Positions 11,201-20,079 of a stretch of 64,000 bases of DNA are shown one piece after another; position 1 is the stretch's first letter, and every line of letters starts with the position of its first letter. The notes under the pieces were generated by a model that was given only the letters and a program-made list of their open reading frames with translations, ran no database searches and was not told the DNA's origin. This DNA comes from an uncultured Opitutales bacterium. Its GTDB lineage: Bacteria; Verrucomicrobiota; Verrucomicrobiia; Opitutales; Seribacteraceae. The stretch is taken from the NCBI GenBank assembly GCA_943789375.1, contig CALSTX010000014.1, positions 1-64,000 on the forward strand, read 5' to 3'. Position numbers and translations under genes: made by a program.

Positions 11201-12937
11201 GAAGGATCCATCCGAGTGGGTGATTTCACCCTTGTCTGTATCGATCGAGAGGGTACCACTGGTAAATACCAGCGAACTTACCTGTGGGCGAACCACCCGC
11301 ACGGTGCCGTCCTCCCCATTCCGGGGCGTGCCGATGATTGCCTGGCTTTGCCCACCATTGGCAGTGACATTGGCATTGGTGGCACTGGCATGATTAAGAA
11401 AGGAGGAGGTGCCTTCGAGGTAAACCCGCCCGCCGCCACCGGCTGCTGGGCCTTCACTCCCGCCGTCGGTGGCTCCGGTGTTACCACCTGTGTTTATGCC
11501 TGGAACTGCTTGACCACCATTGGTAGAGATATTGACTCCCGCATTGATTACCAGATTGGCAGCCTTTAAATAAATGGATCCACCAGAGCCGGCTCCGCCC
11601 ACTTCATTGGCATCGAAACGATCACTGGTTGCACTGCTTAAAGTGGAATCAATTCCCCATTTTCCGAGTAGGTAGCGTTCGATCTTTTGGGTCCACAATC
11701 CGTAAGGATGATGCGAGCCACCAACAATTTCGCCCACCCAACCATCGATGGGTTGGTCTCCTGCACGATTAGCCCCAATTCTTAGGATGTTTGAATTATC
11801 ACCATTTTGAGAAACGGCAGAGGTTCCATAGCTTTTACCATTTAAACGAACGGTTATGCTGTTTCCGGATGAAAACCCAATCAGTACGGGTTGGCCAACG
11901 ATGTTGGAAAAGAAGGTTTTGTCCGTGCCCCCATGACCCGTGCTGTACACTAAACGCCCTTGGTACTGACTGGCATGGTTGGCTTGAAATTGCCAGTTTT
12001 TATCATTTGCTCCATTTACGCAAAAGAGCGAGTCGCTAGCATTATCCACGCTGTCGATGTAGGCGACGATCCAGAAGGAGGAGTGGGGGCGGCCAGGCTT
12101 ATTACCCACGGCATTGATGGTGTCCATATAATCGGAGCCATCAAAATCAACCACATTAAGCCCATTGTAGGTGCGTGAGCCATAGGTTGGCTGCTTGGAA
12201 GCGGTGGTCTGGGTGAGGTGTTTGTTATCATTCTTATCTACCCAGTAGGAAACTTTGCCGTTGGCATCGCGAATGATCGAAGATTCATCCGAAGCGTCGA
12301 ACCAGAAGGTTGGTCCATTGAAACCGTCCATCGGATCGGGAGAATGCCCGCCCTGTCCACCTTCGGCATAAATATCGGCACCGATGGTGAGTGTGCCTCC
12401 AGCGGTGATCTTGATGGCTCCAGCACCGGTACCCCCATGGGCTGCCGCACCACCGCCTCCACCGGATCCGGCAAGGAGGGCGTCCACATTGATATTACCA
12501 TAGGCTTGTCCGGAAATTGGGTGGGCTCCCTGATCGTCCGATCCGCCCGCGGCCTCGCTGCGGGCACCCTCGCCACCGTATCCACCACCACCTGCTGCGG
12601 TGCCAGCGACCAAGCCACTCAAAGGGCTTGCTTTTTTACGGGAACCTCCGGAATTAAACGGGCTTGTGCCCACGAGGTGTGTGGGCCCAGTTCCGTGCTT
12701 GGGGGCGGAGTTGTTGAAACCGGTGTTGTCGCTCCACGCCTTACCACCAGTACCTCCGCCCAGATTGCCTGTTTTGAATACGCTTTGGTACACACCATTT
12801 CCCACGGAACCATTGGCATCGAGCACAGCGTTGATGGTGGCATCCCCGGTGACATCCAAATGAATGGGGTTATCCCCAAAGAGAGACACAGTCACCCCGT
12901 CTCCAATGTTTACGGAATCAAAGGAGAACTTGGCCAC
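5072..12937 (-). CDS. Giant protein main piece: glycine-rich block, LamG, He_PIG and FN3 domains
   Basis: This is the longest open piece, 2621 residues; it begins at a GTG in the middle of the protein rather than at a true start. In order it holds a glycine-rich block (12.9-9.5 kb) with repeated GTLTITSGGTISANGG and GGGGSGGSIRL units, itself interrupted by a lectin-like module (12.3-11.6 kb). Next come a canonical LamG (9.5-8.8 kb), He_PIG (8.8-8.6 kb), a LWLDA module (8.6-8.0 kb) and FN3 domains. One FN3 carries an insertion of about 170 residues (7.5-6.95 kb), and another is split by a LWLDA module (6.75-5.94 kb). Between about 10760 and 10550 the translation is out of frame and the true glycine-rich sequence lies in another minus frame, so two compensating shifts are hidden inside. 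The family suggests an extracellular adhesin. Confidence 0.7.
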   Translation of the reverse strand: MAKFSFDSVNIGDGVTVSLFGDNPIHLDVTGDATINAVLDANGSVGNGVYQSVFKTGNLGGGTGGKAWSDNTGFNNSAPKHGTGPTHLVGTSPFNSGGSRKKASPLSGLVAGTAAGGGGYGGEGARSEAAGGSDDQGAHPISGQAYGNINVDALLAGSGGGGGAAAHGGTGAGAIKITAGGTLTIGADIYAEGGQGGHSPDPMDGFNGPTFWFDASDESSIIRDANGKVSYWVDKNDNKHLTQTTASKQPTYGSRTYNGLNVVDFDGSDYMDTINAVGNKPGRPHSSFWIVAYIDSVDNASDSLFCVNGANDKNWQFQANHASQYQGRLVYSTGHGGTDKTFFSNIVGQPVLIGFSSGNSITVRLNGKSYGTSAVSQNGDNSNILRIGANRAGDQPIDGWVGEIVGGSHHPYGLWTQKIERYLLGKWGIDSTLSSATSDRFDANEVGGAGSGGSIYLKAANLVINAGVNISTNGGQAVPGINTGGNTGATDGGSEGPAAGGGGRVYLEGTSSFLNHASATNANVTANGGQSQAIIGTPRNGEDGTVRVVRPQVSSLVFTSGTLSIDTDKGEITHSDGSFLLGEFSDKTYTDGDGNAYPYQVVTYTADTISLGSGVVVNLTGSNAVSLRTRNHGALTLGTTINVNGGNDPSNVGGSGKAGGFDGGAMDVDGNGPGKGKTKSVNSAQGGGAAFGGQGKDWDFSYSQTYATPELANHLIGGSGGGGGDTTAVEPVGVRWNCLPMGMVPLSLPPEEKSSPMVGTPPPVMPKAVGADPVEPSVWKVVASLLPAPWKPKGGTGLTATPGGGGRIAIKTNGNLTLGTIKLDGHRPGTLHISGSTPTAALSHSSGTLTIDTTYGYWTHSGGTHGVGVIENKDDDGIEYKTCTFSFPSINLATGLTVNLQGENSLILKTTNNGDISIGTSLSANGGNAEIAYPGFYSTIINYGMGKLGGHNGGTKNSDNGYGPGGGKMNVNGTVGGGGGYGSKGQYQSTDTSFGNTYGSPYIAHLHGGSGGGSGAGAGGGAGGGAISLEADGNGTLTITSGGTISANGGTVSGTASNGGGGGSGGSIRLSGKTITNNGSIQAKGATPPAGGIGGGGRVVFAYTTNLTEGSVDVGTGAQQGTVTENTPPTISSGSTATATFSNLNYRKNSATRFNDLAFWYAFDEASGATATDFSNNGRDATLKNMTAANRVGGKIGKALSFDSPSSKTCGDGSGQHLDLGSWPFGGAFTLSAWIKADEWRNSANILSLSGTEGIGLRYTSSDGGALVLDVQASSGAKYSNSGDSLIQWGQWMHLSVVQEDGGAGTSNVKFYRNGTLFTSFTDKTAPSSANRTPQYIGRAGGDNTARYFAGDLDEFRLYKVALSADDASAVYAETNGTTWYTVTSNSGTDYSATGLPSGLAINPTTGEISGHPTEIGDHNVTVTASNLAGSDSKVVTITVNPTAPLLQSGLYQPTGMSLWLDAAELTAAGSTWTDKSGNGNDATKNGSPSVLTEEQNGLSVMRYSGTDGQYHAFPAMTDIRTVFWVVWKWGTDSNRFMLGYSPDQIYDFHSNGNYYFASFAAAKNGQLKVNGSSINGESTTQPSTLSVVSLRSTSDLRASNFSNDRNIGGRTWKGDLGELLIFNSTLSFSDIEKIEGYLAHKWGLTGSLASGHPYKSTTINQPVVSVDSVGSTSGTASVTILETGGADVSIDYYYGTTDKGETTTGWDYSGSLSGAQSAGSATIALNGLTAGTSYIFRIKASNSAGAVWTNATAFTTNSQTQPPAISATSATSVAGTTATANGSLLATDGNTKVDIYYGKSDLSDVSTGWKSSRLYGDADSGVSSTYTYTTAINLHGTTRSVNGVSFTGTTNTSGTGWSLGGFTNNIDGSHASADSTATGNIGAILDDGFKFGGTQKLTISGLTSGKAYVLALYSQAWGGPRINTITCSDLSETITVDQDLYDGQTPDSLLVECTYVADGTDAEFTFSANNWHLYAFSNREAFDTANLSSGADISVGSISHNLSSLEAGTRYFYRFSAVSTVGGVDYTSVSNRQEFVTLGLPQVLVPGATDVTKTSVTLNADLNSTGGVSYTTGGPFSSSTVPGLLMWLDGNDPDADGTANTTQYDLVNNTGWKDKSGNNRDANRVTSAPTFMPNTLGGKGVVDFDGAWSGDAVYMDDSNDNLAAHTENFSIFMLYRQTGNGAGDVHVQVVTSQHTNNWRFGALANHTRNVASFNGNLWPTSADTGSNDTNWHLIQATLNDIDKGDVWLDNQKVLTAGTGADDGTNRKPTLLNFAMKGNTHSYRAKVQIADFFIINRVVPESERLKIEGHLARKWGLMGTMFSAAHPYYSSDPYQPTITQGGEDAAVTFYWGDNNGSTTPGNWDNTHALSGTHGIGVLSHPLTGLTTGTTYYYTAKATTSAGTSWGPVQTFVPANTAINKYSIPDLALWIDATDLNGDGTTDTVTNGAAVSAWTDKSLTTATVNQTNTDNQPTRQTNSFGTKPSVRFDGTGDFLNVSTLRSEVGGYSAYAATRRPDQAGDNNGRIASESTWHLTPSGSNAEYPSIVVKSTGSSGSLTNIKLGKNAASSTEDFGGDVGELLIFTRQLTTSEEQKVEGYLAHRWGATNSLDSQPSLQKCGSYF

Positions 12938-13068
12938 TTTGTATTGAATGGTGTTGGATTGGGCATCCGTCCACGAAAGGGTCTGGAGAACTCCATTTCC
13001 ACCGGTTCCATCCGATGCGGACCACGATGGGGTGGGGCCACTGGTGTTGAAGACAAGCGTACCCGAGC

Positions 13069-14208
13069 TTACATCGATCTTGCTTTTGGATACAAAGGAT
13101 GCGGTTTGGTCTGCCCAGTCGTCCAGCCTTCGTCATTGGTCGCGGCCACCCGGTAGTAGTAGGTGTTACCAGGCACCAGATTGGAAAGGTCGGTGGTGTA
13201 TGAGTTGAGGTCTTTTGGCCCCTGCATGGTCGAAGACTGCTTGTAAGCGTGGGATGCGGGCAGGGTGCCAGCCAGTCCCCACTTGTGGGCAAGGTAGCCC
13301 TCTACAATGCTTTGAGTGCCAGTGCTTGCAGTTTCATCGAGAATGAGAAACTCTGCAATCCTCCCTTTGAGGTAATCCGCATTAGCAAGGCGATTGGCTC
13401 CAATTGTTATGCCGTCGGTTAAACTGGAAGTACCTATGTTAAGCCCGTTTGCCCTCGTGCCATTTAAAGAGAGCGAACTACTGGAGGTATCAAATACCGC
13501 TGAAAGTACAAAGTAGCCGGAAGGTGTGTTGAAATTACTGTTTGCCCATGAGTTGTATGCCCACATTTGAATTTTACCCGAGTAATCAAGAGCAATTAAA
13601 CTACGATTCTGGCTTCCCACTCCGTCAAACAAGTAATCCCTTCCCGATGTGTTGTTATTCGTTTGGGCGACTAGGAAGATCGAATAGGACTGAGTTATAT
13701 TTAAACTTGTTGAGGCGATAAAATCATTAGTGCCATCAAAAGTAATCACTGGCTTTCCATTCAGAGCTGAAGTAGTAAGAGTCGGTTGGTTTGCCGCAGT
13801 GGATTGAGATGCATGATTCCCATTACCACTTTTATCATTCCACTGGCTAACCGCATTGGAGGAATGAGTGATGGAAGAGGTATCTGCAGCATCGAGCCAG
13901 AGGGCAAGCTGATTTGCTTTCTTTCCAATTTGGATGGTGTTTTCCCAGTTTCCACTAGTTGTGCCCCCATCGCTCGAGCCCCAGTAAAGCGAGATGTCCG
14001 CGCCTGACTGTATGTCCTTGTAAGGAGATCCAGATGCCCAAGTGTGTCCGCCAGTGAGGGCGATTCCCCATTTGTGGGCAAGGTACCCCTCGGCTTTTTC
14101 TCGGGCACTGTCCGTCATGGTACCACTGACCACCATCATCTCACCCAGAGTCCAATCGATACCGAATCCACTACCAGAAGTGGTAGAGGGCCACCTGAAT
14201 ACTCCCAT
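13069..14208 (-). CDS. Giant protein fragment: FN3 domain with two nested LamG-like modules
   Basis: The fragment starts near the end of one lectin-like module (YLAHKWGIALTGGHTW...GSPYK). It then gives an FN3 strand (ADISLYWGSSDGGTTSGNW), a second complete LWLDA module (LALWLDAADTSSITHSSN to YLAHKWGLAGTLPASHAYK) and finally the closing FN3 strands (LVPGNTYYYRVAATNDEG). The FN3 parts align with intact FN3 domains elsewhere in the protein, so both lectin modules appear to interrupt a single FN3. The frame is lost at about 13095 and resumes in the large piece to the left. Confidence 0.6.
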   Translation of the reverse strand: MGVFRWPSTTSGSGFGIDWTLGEMMVVSGTMTDSAREKAEGYLAHKWGIALTGGHTWASGSPYKDIQSGADISLYWGSSDGGTTSGNWENTIQIGKKANQLALWLDAADTSSITHSSNAVSQWNDKSGNGNHASQSTAANQPTLTTSALNGKPVITFDGTNDFIASTSLNITQSYSIFLVAQTNNNTSGRDYLFDGVGSQNRSLIALDYSGKIQMWAYNSWANSNFNTPSGYFVLSAVFDTSSSSLSLNGTRANGLNIGTSSLTDGITIGANRLANADYLKGRIAEFLILDETASTGTQSIVEGYLAHKWGLAGTLPASHAYKQSSTMQGPKDLNSYTTDLSNLVPGNTYYYRVAATNDEGWTTGQTKPHPLYPKARSM

Positions 14209-15005
14209 ATTTCCAAGTTGATTATCATTGGTCCGGGGGCCATCGAAAACTTTATTCCATTCATGTATGCTAATTGCTTACCCAAAGACTTTGAGTGCAC
14301 CATGGATAGCACGAAAGTAGTACCGTTAGCTCCGATAGAAAATGTTGGACGACTGCTTTCATGTTTCCAATAAACATGTCCATTGTTCCAGGGGAAGTGA
14401 TCTCCCCATCCGAAACCGAAAGGAAAATAACTTTTTCTACGGGTATCCATCCGGGCAGCCATAATAAGGACAAGATTTTGAACCTTGCCCGAGATTGCAC
14501 CGTTGGAGGTGGCCGGTGTCCAATTAGAGCCATTCTTTTTGGCATCCATGTATTCCATGTTGTTATCACTCCTTTTATCAAAACCTAAGGCATTCAATCC
14601 ATTGATGGATTCACCTGTGTCTGGTTTATTGGTCGAGTGACTGGTCATCTTAACAGAGGTGTCTATTTTATTTTCCCAGGTATTTACCTCGTTCCCTGTC
14701 CCAGTGACAATGGTACCCGAATCAGTGGCATCGAGCCAAAGAGTAATTCCGGGAAATTCACTGGAGGCATCTGAGGCATTGTTAAGAGAGTAGGGGGCCA
14801 TGTTTACCGTGCCAGTACCAAACCCAACGATCTTGGCAGAAAGAGAGGCACTGGTTCCAGTGGCGTTTTTGAGAGCACCATTGGCCGCGATCGCAAGATT
14901 GGATGAGCTTGTGGTAAAGCTTTGGGAACTGGATGCCCATACCCCGTTGGTGTCGGCAGAGTTAGAGGCCCTTACCCGGTAGTGATAGGTGGTGGATGGC
15001 TGCAA
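14136..15005 (-). CDS. Giant protein fragment: end of FN3, start of next FN3, LamG-like module
   Basis: It opens with the closing strands of an FN3 domain ([19 protein letters not shown]). A new FN3 then starts ([20 protein letters not shown]) and is interrupted by a lectin-like module ([16 protein letters not shown]). The remainder of the module and the FN3 lie in the fragment to the left after a frame change near 14200. Confidence 0.55.
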   Translation of the reverse strand: MQPSTTYHYRVRASNSADTNGVWASSSQSFTTSSSNLAIAANGALKNATGTSASLSAKIVGFGTGTVNMAPYSLNNASDASSEFPGITLWLDATDSGTIVTGTGNEVNTWENKIDTSVKMTSHSTNKPDTGESINGLNALGFDKRSDNNMEYMDAKKNGSNWTPATSNGAISGKVQNLVLIMAARMDTRRKSYFPFGFGWGDHFPWNNGHVYWKHESSRPTFSIGANGTTFVLSMVHSKSLGKQLAYMNGIKFSMAPGPMIINLEIWEYSGGPLPLLVVDSVSIGLWVR

Positions 15006-15415
15006 GTCTCCAATGAGGATGGAGAATACACCCGCTGTTGGTTGCCAATATTGAGTACATTTGCCCAGGAACCAGCCGTATTTCCACCATCAGTGGTACC
15101 ATAGTAAATCTTCACCTCCGGGTTGGATCCACCGGTGCTGGTTACATTGCCTTCGAAGTTTGCACTGGTTGCACCTACCGAAGTGGCGGCCAGGGTATCT
15201 ATCGTGGGAGCGAGGGTGGCGATATCGAGGCTGAGGAGGATGGCATCGTCTGCAGTTGGGTCGGAGTTACCCAGTTTGTCATTTATGCTGTCTGAGTCGG
15301 TTGCATCTCCATCATCATTGTTATAGTTTACCACCAGGGAAACTGAATGGGTACCGGAAATGGCAGGAGTACCGGTGATTTGACCGTTGTCGTTAAATTC
15401 CAAGCCCTCGGGCAA
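14972..15415 (-). CDS. Giant protein fragment: He_PIG end and FN3 start
   Basis: The beginning matches the second half of a He_PIG domain ([20 protein letters not shown]). It is followed by an acidic spacer ([19 protein letters not shown]) and an intact FN3 start ([20 protein letters not shown], then IYYGTTDGG). This FN3 is a useful uninterrupted reference for judging the split copies elsewhere. Sense is lost near 15030. Confidence 0.55.
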   Translation of the reverse strand: MPEGLEFNDNGQITGTPAISGTHSVSLVVNYNNDDGDATDSDSINDKLGNSDPTADDAILLSLDIATLAPTIDTLAATSVGATSANFEGNVTSTGGSNPEVKIYYGTTDGGNTAGSWANVLNIGNQQRVYSPSSLETCSHPPPITTG

Positions 15416-15447
15416 ACCATAAAAGTACCCGGCTGGATATATTGGAG

Positions 15448-18423
15448 CTATCGGATGCGCGTAAGGGTGTAACTGAACGCACTGTTGAAGGTACCCGTGG
15501 CGGTGAGCGGGGAGGTGATGATCCGCGGACCGGTGATGGCCCCGTAGCTCACCAAACTTTGCGAGCTCTTTTGGTTGTCATACTCCGCCTTGATCCAGTC
15601 GGCGGAGCGGTTGACCGATGAGTAGCGCATCTCATCAAGCGAACCATTCCAAAAATATTGCCCGGTGGCGTTTTCGTTGGCTCCTGCACCAATCCTCAAG
15701 CTGTAGAGAGAATTGTTAAGAAAGTTTGGGTTAGCGTTATTGGTTGCACCACCTGCACCATTTAGCCAAATTTTCTTGGTGGTTCCATCATAGGTAACAG
15801 CAATCTGGTACCATGTATTTAAGTTATGAGAGGTACTTGCAGGAGATGTAATATATGCATTAGCACCATTTCCTGTCCAAAATTGGAAAGTGTTATTTTG
15901 AGAATACAAAATGTATCCTTTCTTGTTGTTATTACTAATATCTCTGGCGCTGTAGGGTGCGGCATGCCCTGTTCCTGATCCACGCTTTGCCCAAATAGTA
16001 ATCGTGAATTTATCAGTATTGACCAGCTCACTGTAGGCTACATCGGCAAATTCAGAGCCAGAAAAGGTGGCTGCTTTGCCTACCTGTCCGGCATTGGTTT
16101 CACCTACTGAATTTTTGGTGGCATGGTTACCATTGGGGGAAGAGTCTGGGAAAGTGGTGGAGGTTGCACCAAAATGCCAAACACCCTGGAAATCATTATT
16201 CCATACCGGGTCGTTCGTTGCATAATCCGGTGTGGTTTCCGTCCCTGTTTTGCCCCATGCGGCGGTGATCACGGTGGTGGTTCCGGAAATGGAGGGTACC
16301 TTTACCCAGATTTCGGAGGTGCCGGAGGTATTCCAGTCGGCAATCTCATAGGCGAGTTCCTGCCCGCTGGAAGCAAAGAAGCGTAGGTCTCCACCGGTAC
16401 GCACCCCATCCCCATCGCTGTCCAAAAATCCATTGTAGCTAAATCCGGAAATGGAGGTACTCAGGGATACAAGCACGGGGAAGTCGGTGAGGGTGGAGGA
16501 ACCGGTGTAGCCGGACAGGGTAAGGTCCATCTGGAAGGGGAAGGACGATGGGTCGCTGATTTTGATGGTGTACACCTTGGTAGCTGTGACTGTGCCCCCG
16601 CCGGCAGTGGTACCGGTGGCGGTGATGGTGATATTTTGGGTGCCGACCACACTGGTGGATCCACTGATCTCGCCAGTTGCTGAATTGATGGTAAGCCCAG
16701 GGGGCAGACCAGTGGCGGTGAAGGAACCATTACCCGAATGGGCCACGGTGTAGGAAGTAATGGTGGTATCCTTTTTCCCGAAGATTTCGGTGTAGTCTGC
16801 ATCGTCCAAGCTGATTGGGCCAAGCAGCGAGCCAAAGTTTAGGTAGGTGGAGCTGGGCTTTTGGTTATTGTAACTGGCAAGTAACCAATCGGCCGTGCGT
16901 GGTGCGGTGGAGAAGGTGGCCTCGTCAAAGGTGGCATCCGGTCCGGCATCTGCAGTGCCCCGACCAATCGCTAAACCGCTTACAGCATCAAGCCCAGGGT
17001 GATACCAGGCGGAAGAACCATCAGCCGTTCCATCCACATAGACTTGAGCATATCCATTGTTGATCACAAGAGTGAGCATCTGCCATCCACCAGATAGGGT
17101 GGTAGTTGGAGTAGAGATACCAGCAAACCCAGTGCTACCTCCAGCTACCCAAACTCTGGCTTTATTGGCACTAGCAGTGCCTCCAACTACATAGAGGTAA
17201 TTGGATGCGTCGTTATTATATTCCATCCCAAAGAAATGCTTGTTCGCCACATTGGGAGAATGATTGATCCACAAGGAGTAGGTACCATTCTTTGCTTTTA
17301 TGTTTCCACTCAAAGCTGAGGAGATAAATCCATTATTGGCTGCACTGGTGGAGGAATAGGCAGTGCCTGATAACCCACTCGCCTCGAGCACAGGAGCATT
17401 GACCCCGGGCAGGTTGTTGGACAAGGGGCTTGAATCCACTGCGCTTCCAGTGGTGCCTTCGAGGTGATAAACCCCAAAGTACCCGTCCCAAACGGAACCA
17501 TTGTTGGCGTAGGCAGGTAAGCCGGCATTGGTATTGCCCCAGTACATGGTGACGTTTTCATCCGATGCCAGGCTCGGTACCCGTACCCAGACCTGGGATT
17601 CCCCGGCGGTGTTCCAGTTGGCGATTTCATACTTTAATTCCTCACCTGCTTTGGAGACAAAGCGCAGGTCGCCCCCGTTGGGGCTGAGCTGGGAATAACG
17701 GAACCCGGCACTGCCGGCACCGTTGGAGGAACCCTCCGATAGGCGCACCAGCATGTTCCAGTCCTGGAGGGCGGACCCACCAGCATAATCGGTGGTGAAG
17801 GGGAGGGCATAGTTCCAGTTCGCATAGTCCGAAACCGTGATGGTTACATCCTTGATGCCTGTGCCCAGGGTATTGGTCGCCTTGGCCTGAAAGCTGTAGG
17901 TGCCTGCGGATGGAGGCGTTCCCGAAACCGCACCGGTTGAGCCATTTACACTGAGCCAGCTTGGCTTGTTGAGCAGGGTGTAGGTGATTGCAGCGTTGTA
18001 CCCCGTCATCCCATAGGCAGCATCGGTGGTGATCTGGTAGGATACACTCTTGCCAACGGCTCCTTGTATGGTGGATGGGCTGGTGACGCTAAATTTTTGG
18101 GCCCCGACATCGTTTTCTCCCTCGTTATAAATCGCGGCCACTTCGGCGGCCGTGAGCACCACGCTGTAGTAGCGGACATCATCGATCCTCGGGCGGGTAG
18201 CACTTCCACCATAGAGGTTAGGGTCTCCCAAGGTAAGTTTGAAAGTGGATGCGGTGACTCCACCGGTTTGAGCAGCTGTGGCCACTTCCACCCCGTCCAC
18301 ATAAATCTTCTTATGGGCTCCCCCATAAGTGGTTACAATATGGTGCCATTCATTATCGTTAATCGGTACAGACTTAGAAAATTCATCCCCTGCACCTGCC
18401 ATATTTAGGGCAACATTATCCAC
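15448..18423 (-). CDS. Giant protein piece: LamG, He_PIG and two DUF2341 units
   Basis: This 991-residue piece begins with the second half of a LamG domain ([12 protein letters not shown], then [11 protein letters not shown]). He_PIG follows ([20 protein letters not shown] to [11 protein letters not shown]). A DUF2341 unit with an associated LamG comes next ([20 protein letters not shown] to [11 protein letters not shown]). A second He_PIG leads to a second DUF2341 plus LamG ([18 protein letters not shown]). DUF2341 is a known extracellular domain of unknown function often found next to LamG in secreted bacterial and archaeal proteins. There is no frame problem inside; sense is lost only at about 15450. 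Confidence 0.65.
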   Translation of the reverse strand: MDNVALNMAGAGDEFSKSVPINDNEWHHIVTTYGGAHKKIYVDGVEVATAAQTGGVTASTFKLTLGDPNLYGGSATRPRIDDVRYYSVVLTAAEVAAIYNEGENDVGAQKFSVTSPSTIQGAVGKSVSYQITTDAAYGMTGYNAAITYTLLNKPSWLSVNGSTGAVSGTPPSAGTYSFQAKATNTLGTGIKDVTITVSDYANWNYALPFTTDYAGGSALQDWNMLVRLSEGSSNGAGSAGFRYSQLSPNGGDLRFVSKAGEELKYEIANWNTAGESQVWVRVPSLASDENVTMYWGNTNAGLPAYANNGSVWDGYFGVYHLEGTTGSAVDSSPLSNNLPGVNAPVLEASGLSGTAYSSTSAANNGFISSALSGNIKAKNGTYSLWINHSPNVANKHFFGMEYNNDASNYLYVVGGTASANKARVWVAGGSTGFAGISTPTTTLSGGWQMLTLVINNGYAQVYVDGTADGSSAWYHPGLDAVSGLAIGRGTADAGPDATFDEATFSTAPRTADWLLASYNNQKPSSTYLNFGSLLGPISLDDADYTEIFGKKDTTITSYTVAHSGNGSFTATGLPPGLTINSATGEISGSTSVVGTQNITITATGTTAGGGTVTATKVYTIKISDPSSFPFQMDLTLSGYTGSSTLTDFPVLVSLSTSISGFSYNGFLDSDGDGVRTGGDLRFFASSGQELAYEIADWNTSGTSEIWVKVPSISGTTTVITAAWGKTGTETTPDYATNDPVWNNDFQGVWHFGATSTTFPDSSPNGNHATKNSVGETNAGQVGKAATFSGSEFADVAYSELVNTDKFTITIWAKRGSGTGHAAPYSARDISNNNKKGYILYSQNNTFQFWTGNGANAYITSPASTSHNLNTWYQIAVTYDGTTKKIWLNGAGGATNNANPNFLNNSLYSLRIGAGANENATGQYFWNGSLDEMRYSSVNRSADWIKAEYDNQKSSQSLVSYGAITGPRIITSPLTATGTFNSAFSYTLTRIR

Positions 18424-18898
18424 ACCTGTGGAAGCCCGCTCTATGGCCCATCCACCAAAAGCGGGTGCACTTGACTTGTAGGCATGTGCAGCTGGGCAGG
18501 GTGCTGGTTAAATTCCATTTGTGGGCGAGGTAGCCTTCGATCTTATTTCGATCAGCATCGGAAATTACATCATTGAAGATAATAAATTCACCTATTGCCA
18601 TATTGTTGGCACTTGTACCGTCATTTTTGACTCCAATCGTAAAGTCGAGGGCCGGCTTGGATTGTACTCCTCCAACCACTGCACCACTGCTTCTTTCCAG
18701 TGAGCCACCGTTTATTCTACCAAAGAAGCCACCATCCGCTGCATATTTTAAGGTAAACATGCCTGGGGCACCACCATCTGCACCCTGCAATGCTTTATTG
18801 AAATTGCTGATGTATATATTACCGCTGGCAGCACTATTAATCGCCCCAACTCCCCACAAATTAAACCACCATCCAAACGGTGGGTGAACACGGACCAT
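18416..18898 (-). CDS. Giant protein fragment: second half of a LamG-like module
   Basis: The fragment encodes the central strands and end of a lectin-like module (AIGEFIIFNDVISDADRNK, YLAHKWNLTSTLPS). The frame changes near 18480, and the host LamG domain resumes in the piece to the left. KWNL replaces the usual KWGL. Confidence 0.5.
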   Translation of the reverse strand: MVRVHPPFGWWFNLWGVGAINSAASGNIYISNFNKALQGADGGAPGMFTLKYAADGGFFGRINGGSLERSSGAVVGGVQSKPALDFTIGVKNDGTSANNMAIGEFIIFNDVISDADRNKIEGYLAHKWNLTSTLPSCTCLQVKCTRFWWMGHRAGFHRCG

Positions 18899-19578
18899 CC
18901 CATATCTTTGTCGTTACCCATCCACCCCGCGTAGTTTGATTTACCGAAGAGGGGAGAAAAGTTACTGTCTCCGGGCTGATAGAAGGCAATGAAGACATGA
19001 AGTTTTGACCAGGCATCGAATGCAATCTTGCTATCATCGAGCACCAGTCCTGCTCCGTTGAGCATCACCCCAGGCTTGGAATTAAAACCGGTGGCATCCC
19101 ACTTGGGGGTACCCGCTTTGACTTTTGCATGGTGCCCATTTCCAGACAAATCATACCATTGAAAAATGGAATCATCATCATTGGGTGGAGAAGTGGATGC
19201 AGCGGTGGAAAGAAAATTGGCTTCCGATGCGTCCAGCCAGGTTTTTAGGTTGCCCATTGACCCTGGGTTGAAGTCATTCTTGGCGAGGATGGACTCCCCT
19301 GCGGCACTGGGCCACCCCTTTACCCACATAGAGGTGGAGAAAGTGTATCCTGGGTCAAAAACATTTTCAGTACCACCGGTTTGTACAACCGCCGATACCC
19401 CATTGGAGAGATCGAGGGATTGTCCAATGCCACTGGTGGTGTCGGACTTGTATTTAATTAAGGAACTGTGACCACTGGGTAGGGATGCGGTTAGCCCCCA
19501 CTTTTGGGCGAGGTAGCCTTCCACTTCTTCGCGCTCATTAACAGAGTGGTTTTTGTTGAATATGATGATTTCAGCCAT
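18748..19578 (-). CDS. Giant protein fragment: LamG host interrupted by a LamG-like module
   Basis: It begins with the end of one lectin-like module (YLAQKWGLTASLPSGHSS). The middle strands of a canonical LamG follow (GIGQSLDLSNGVSAVVQTGG, STSMWVKGWPSAAGESILAK). After ILAKND a second lectin-like module starts (NLKTWLDASEANFLSTAAS). The same order and insertion point occur in the homologous unit at 21.9-24.0 kb. Sense is lost near 18900. Confidence 0.55.
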   Translation of the reverse strand: MAEIIIFNKNHSVNEREEVEGYLAQKWGLTASLPSGHSSLIKYKSDTTSGIGQSLDLSNGVSAVVQTGGTENVFDPGYTFSTSMWVKGWPSAAGESILAKNDFNPGSMGNLKTWLDASEANFLSTAASTSPPNDDDSIFQWYDLSGNGHHAKVKAGTPKWDATGFNSKPGVMLNGAGLVLDDSKIAFDAWSKLHVFIAFYQPGDSNFSPLFGKSNYAGWMGNDKDMGWSVFTHRLDGGLICGELGRLIVLPAVIYTSAISIKHCRVQMVVPQACLP

Positions 19579-19993
19579 CTCCCCCTTGAACCGATCCCCA
19601 GTTCCAGGGTAGTTGGCTCCAATAGTAATGCCGTTCTGAAAGATTGTAAGTTGATGGGTTTAAGCCAGAAACCACATTTCCATTGAGGACGACGCGGCTA
19701 TTGGAAGAGTCAAAGGTTGCTGAAATATTTACAAAACCAGCAGGTGTACTGAGCCCCGTATTTGCCCAACTACCAGCCCATATTTGTATTTTTCCTCCAT
19801 TGTGAAAAGCGAGTAGGCTTCGATAAGAATTTCCTGTATTTCCATCGAATAAATAACCCTTGCCACTAGTGCCGGTGGACTTGGCAACGGCATAGACCGA
19901 GTAGGGTTGTACCAAGCTAAAAGTATTAGCTTTGAGGTGATCTGCCGATCCATCAAAGCTCAGGGTCTGCAAACCATTGAGCCCATTGGCCAC
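19571..19993 (-). CDS. Giant protein fragment: central part of a LamG-like module
   Basis: It encodes the beta-strand core of a lectin-like module (NGLQTLSFDGSADHLKANTF, then VQPYSVYAVAKSTG). This resembles the module near 13.6 kb, which reads ITQSYSIFLVAQTNN. Sense is lost near 19655, just before the module's conserved EIIIFN strand, which is read in the fragment to the left. Confidence 0.45.
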   Translation of the reverse strand: MANGLNGLQTLSFDGSADHLKANTFSLVQPYSVYAVAKSTGTSGKGYLFDGNTGNSYRSLLAFHNGGKIQIWAGSWANTGLSTPAGFVNISATFDSSNSRVVLNGNVVSGLNPSTYNLSERHYYWSQLPWNWGSVQGGDG

Positions 19994-20079
19994 GGGAGAT
20001 GGGCGGCTACCTCCTGCACTTTGGCTGGCATCGTGTCCATTTCCACTCTTGTCCTTCCATGTCTGAACATTGCCCGAAC

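Noticed and set aside
10856-13156. Long plus-strand ORFs (for example 10856-11569 and 12218-13156) opposite the giant gene
   Set aside because: They are glycine-, threonine- and proline-rich mirror readings of the glycine-rich block on the minus strand and show no family features, signal peptide or credible start.
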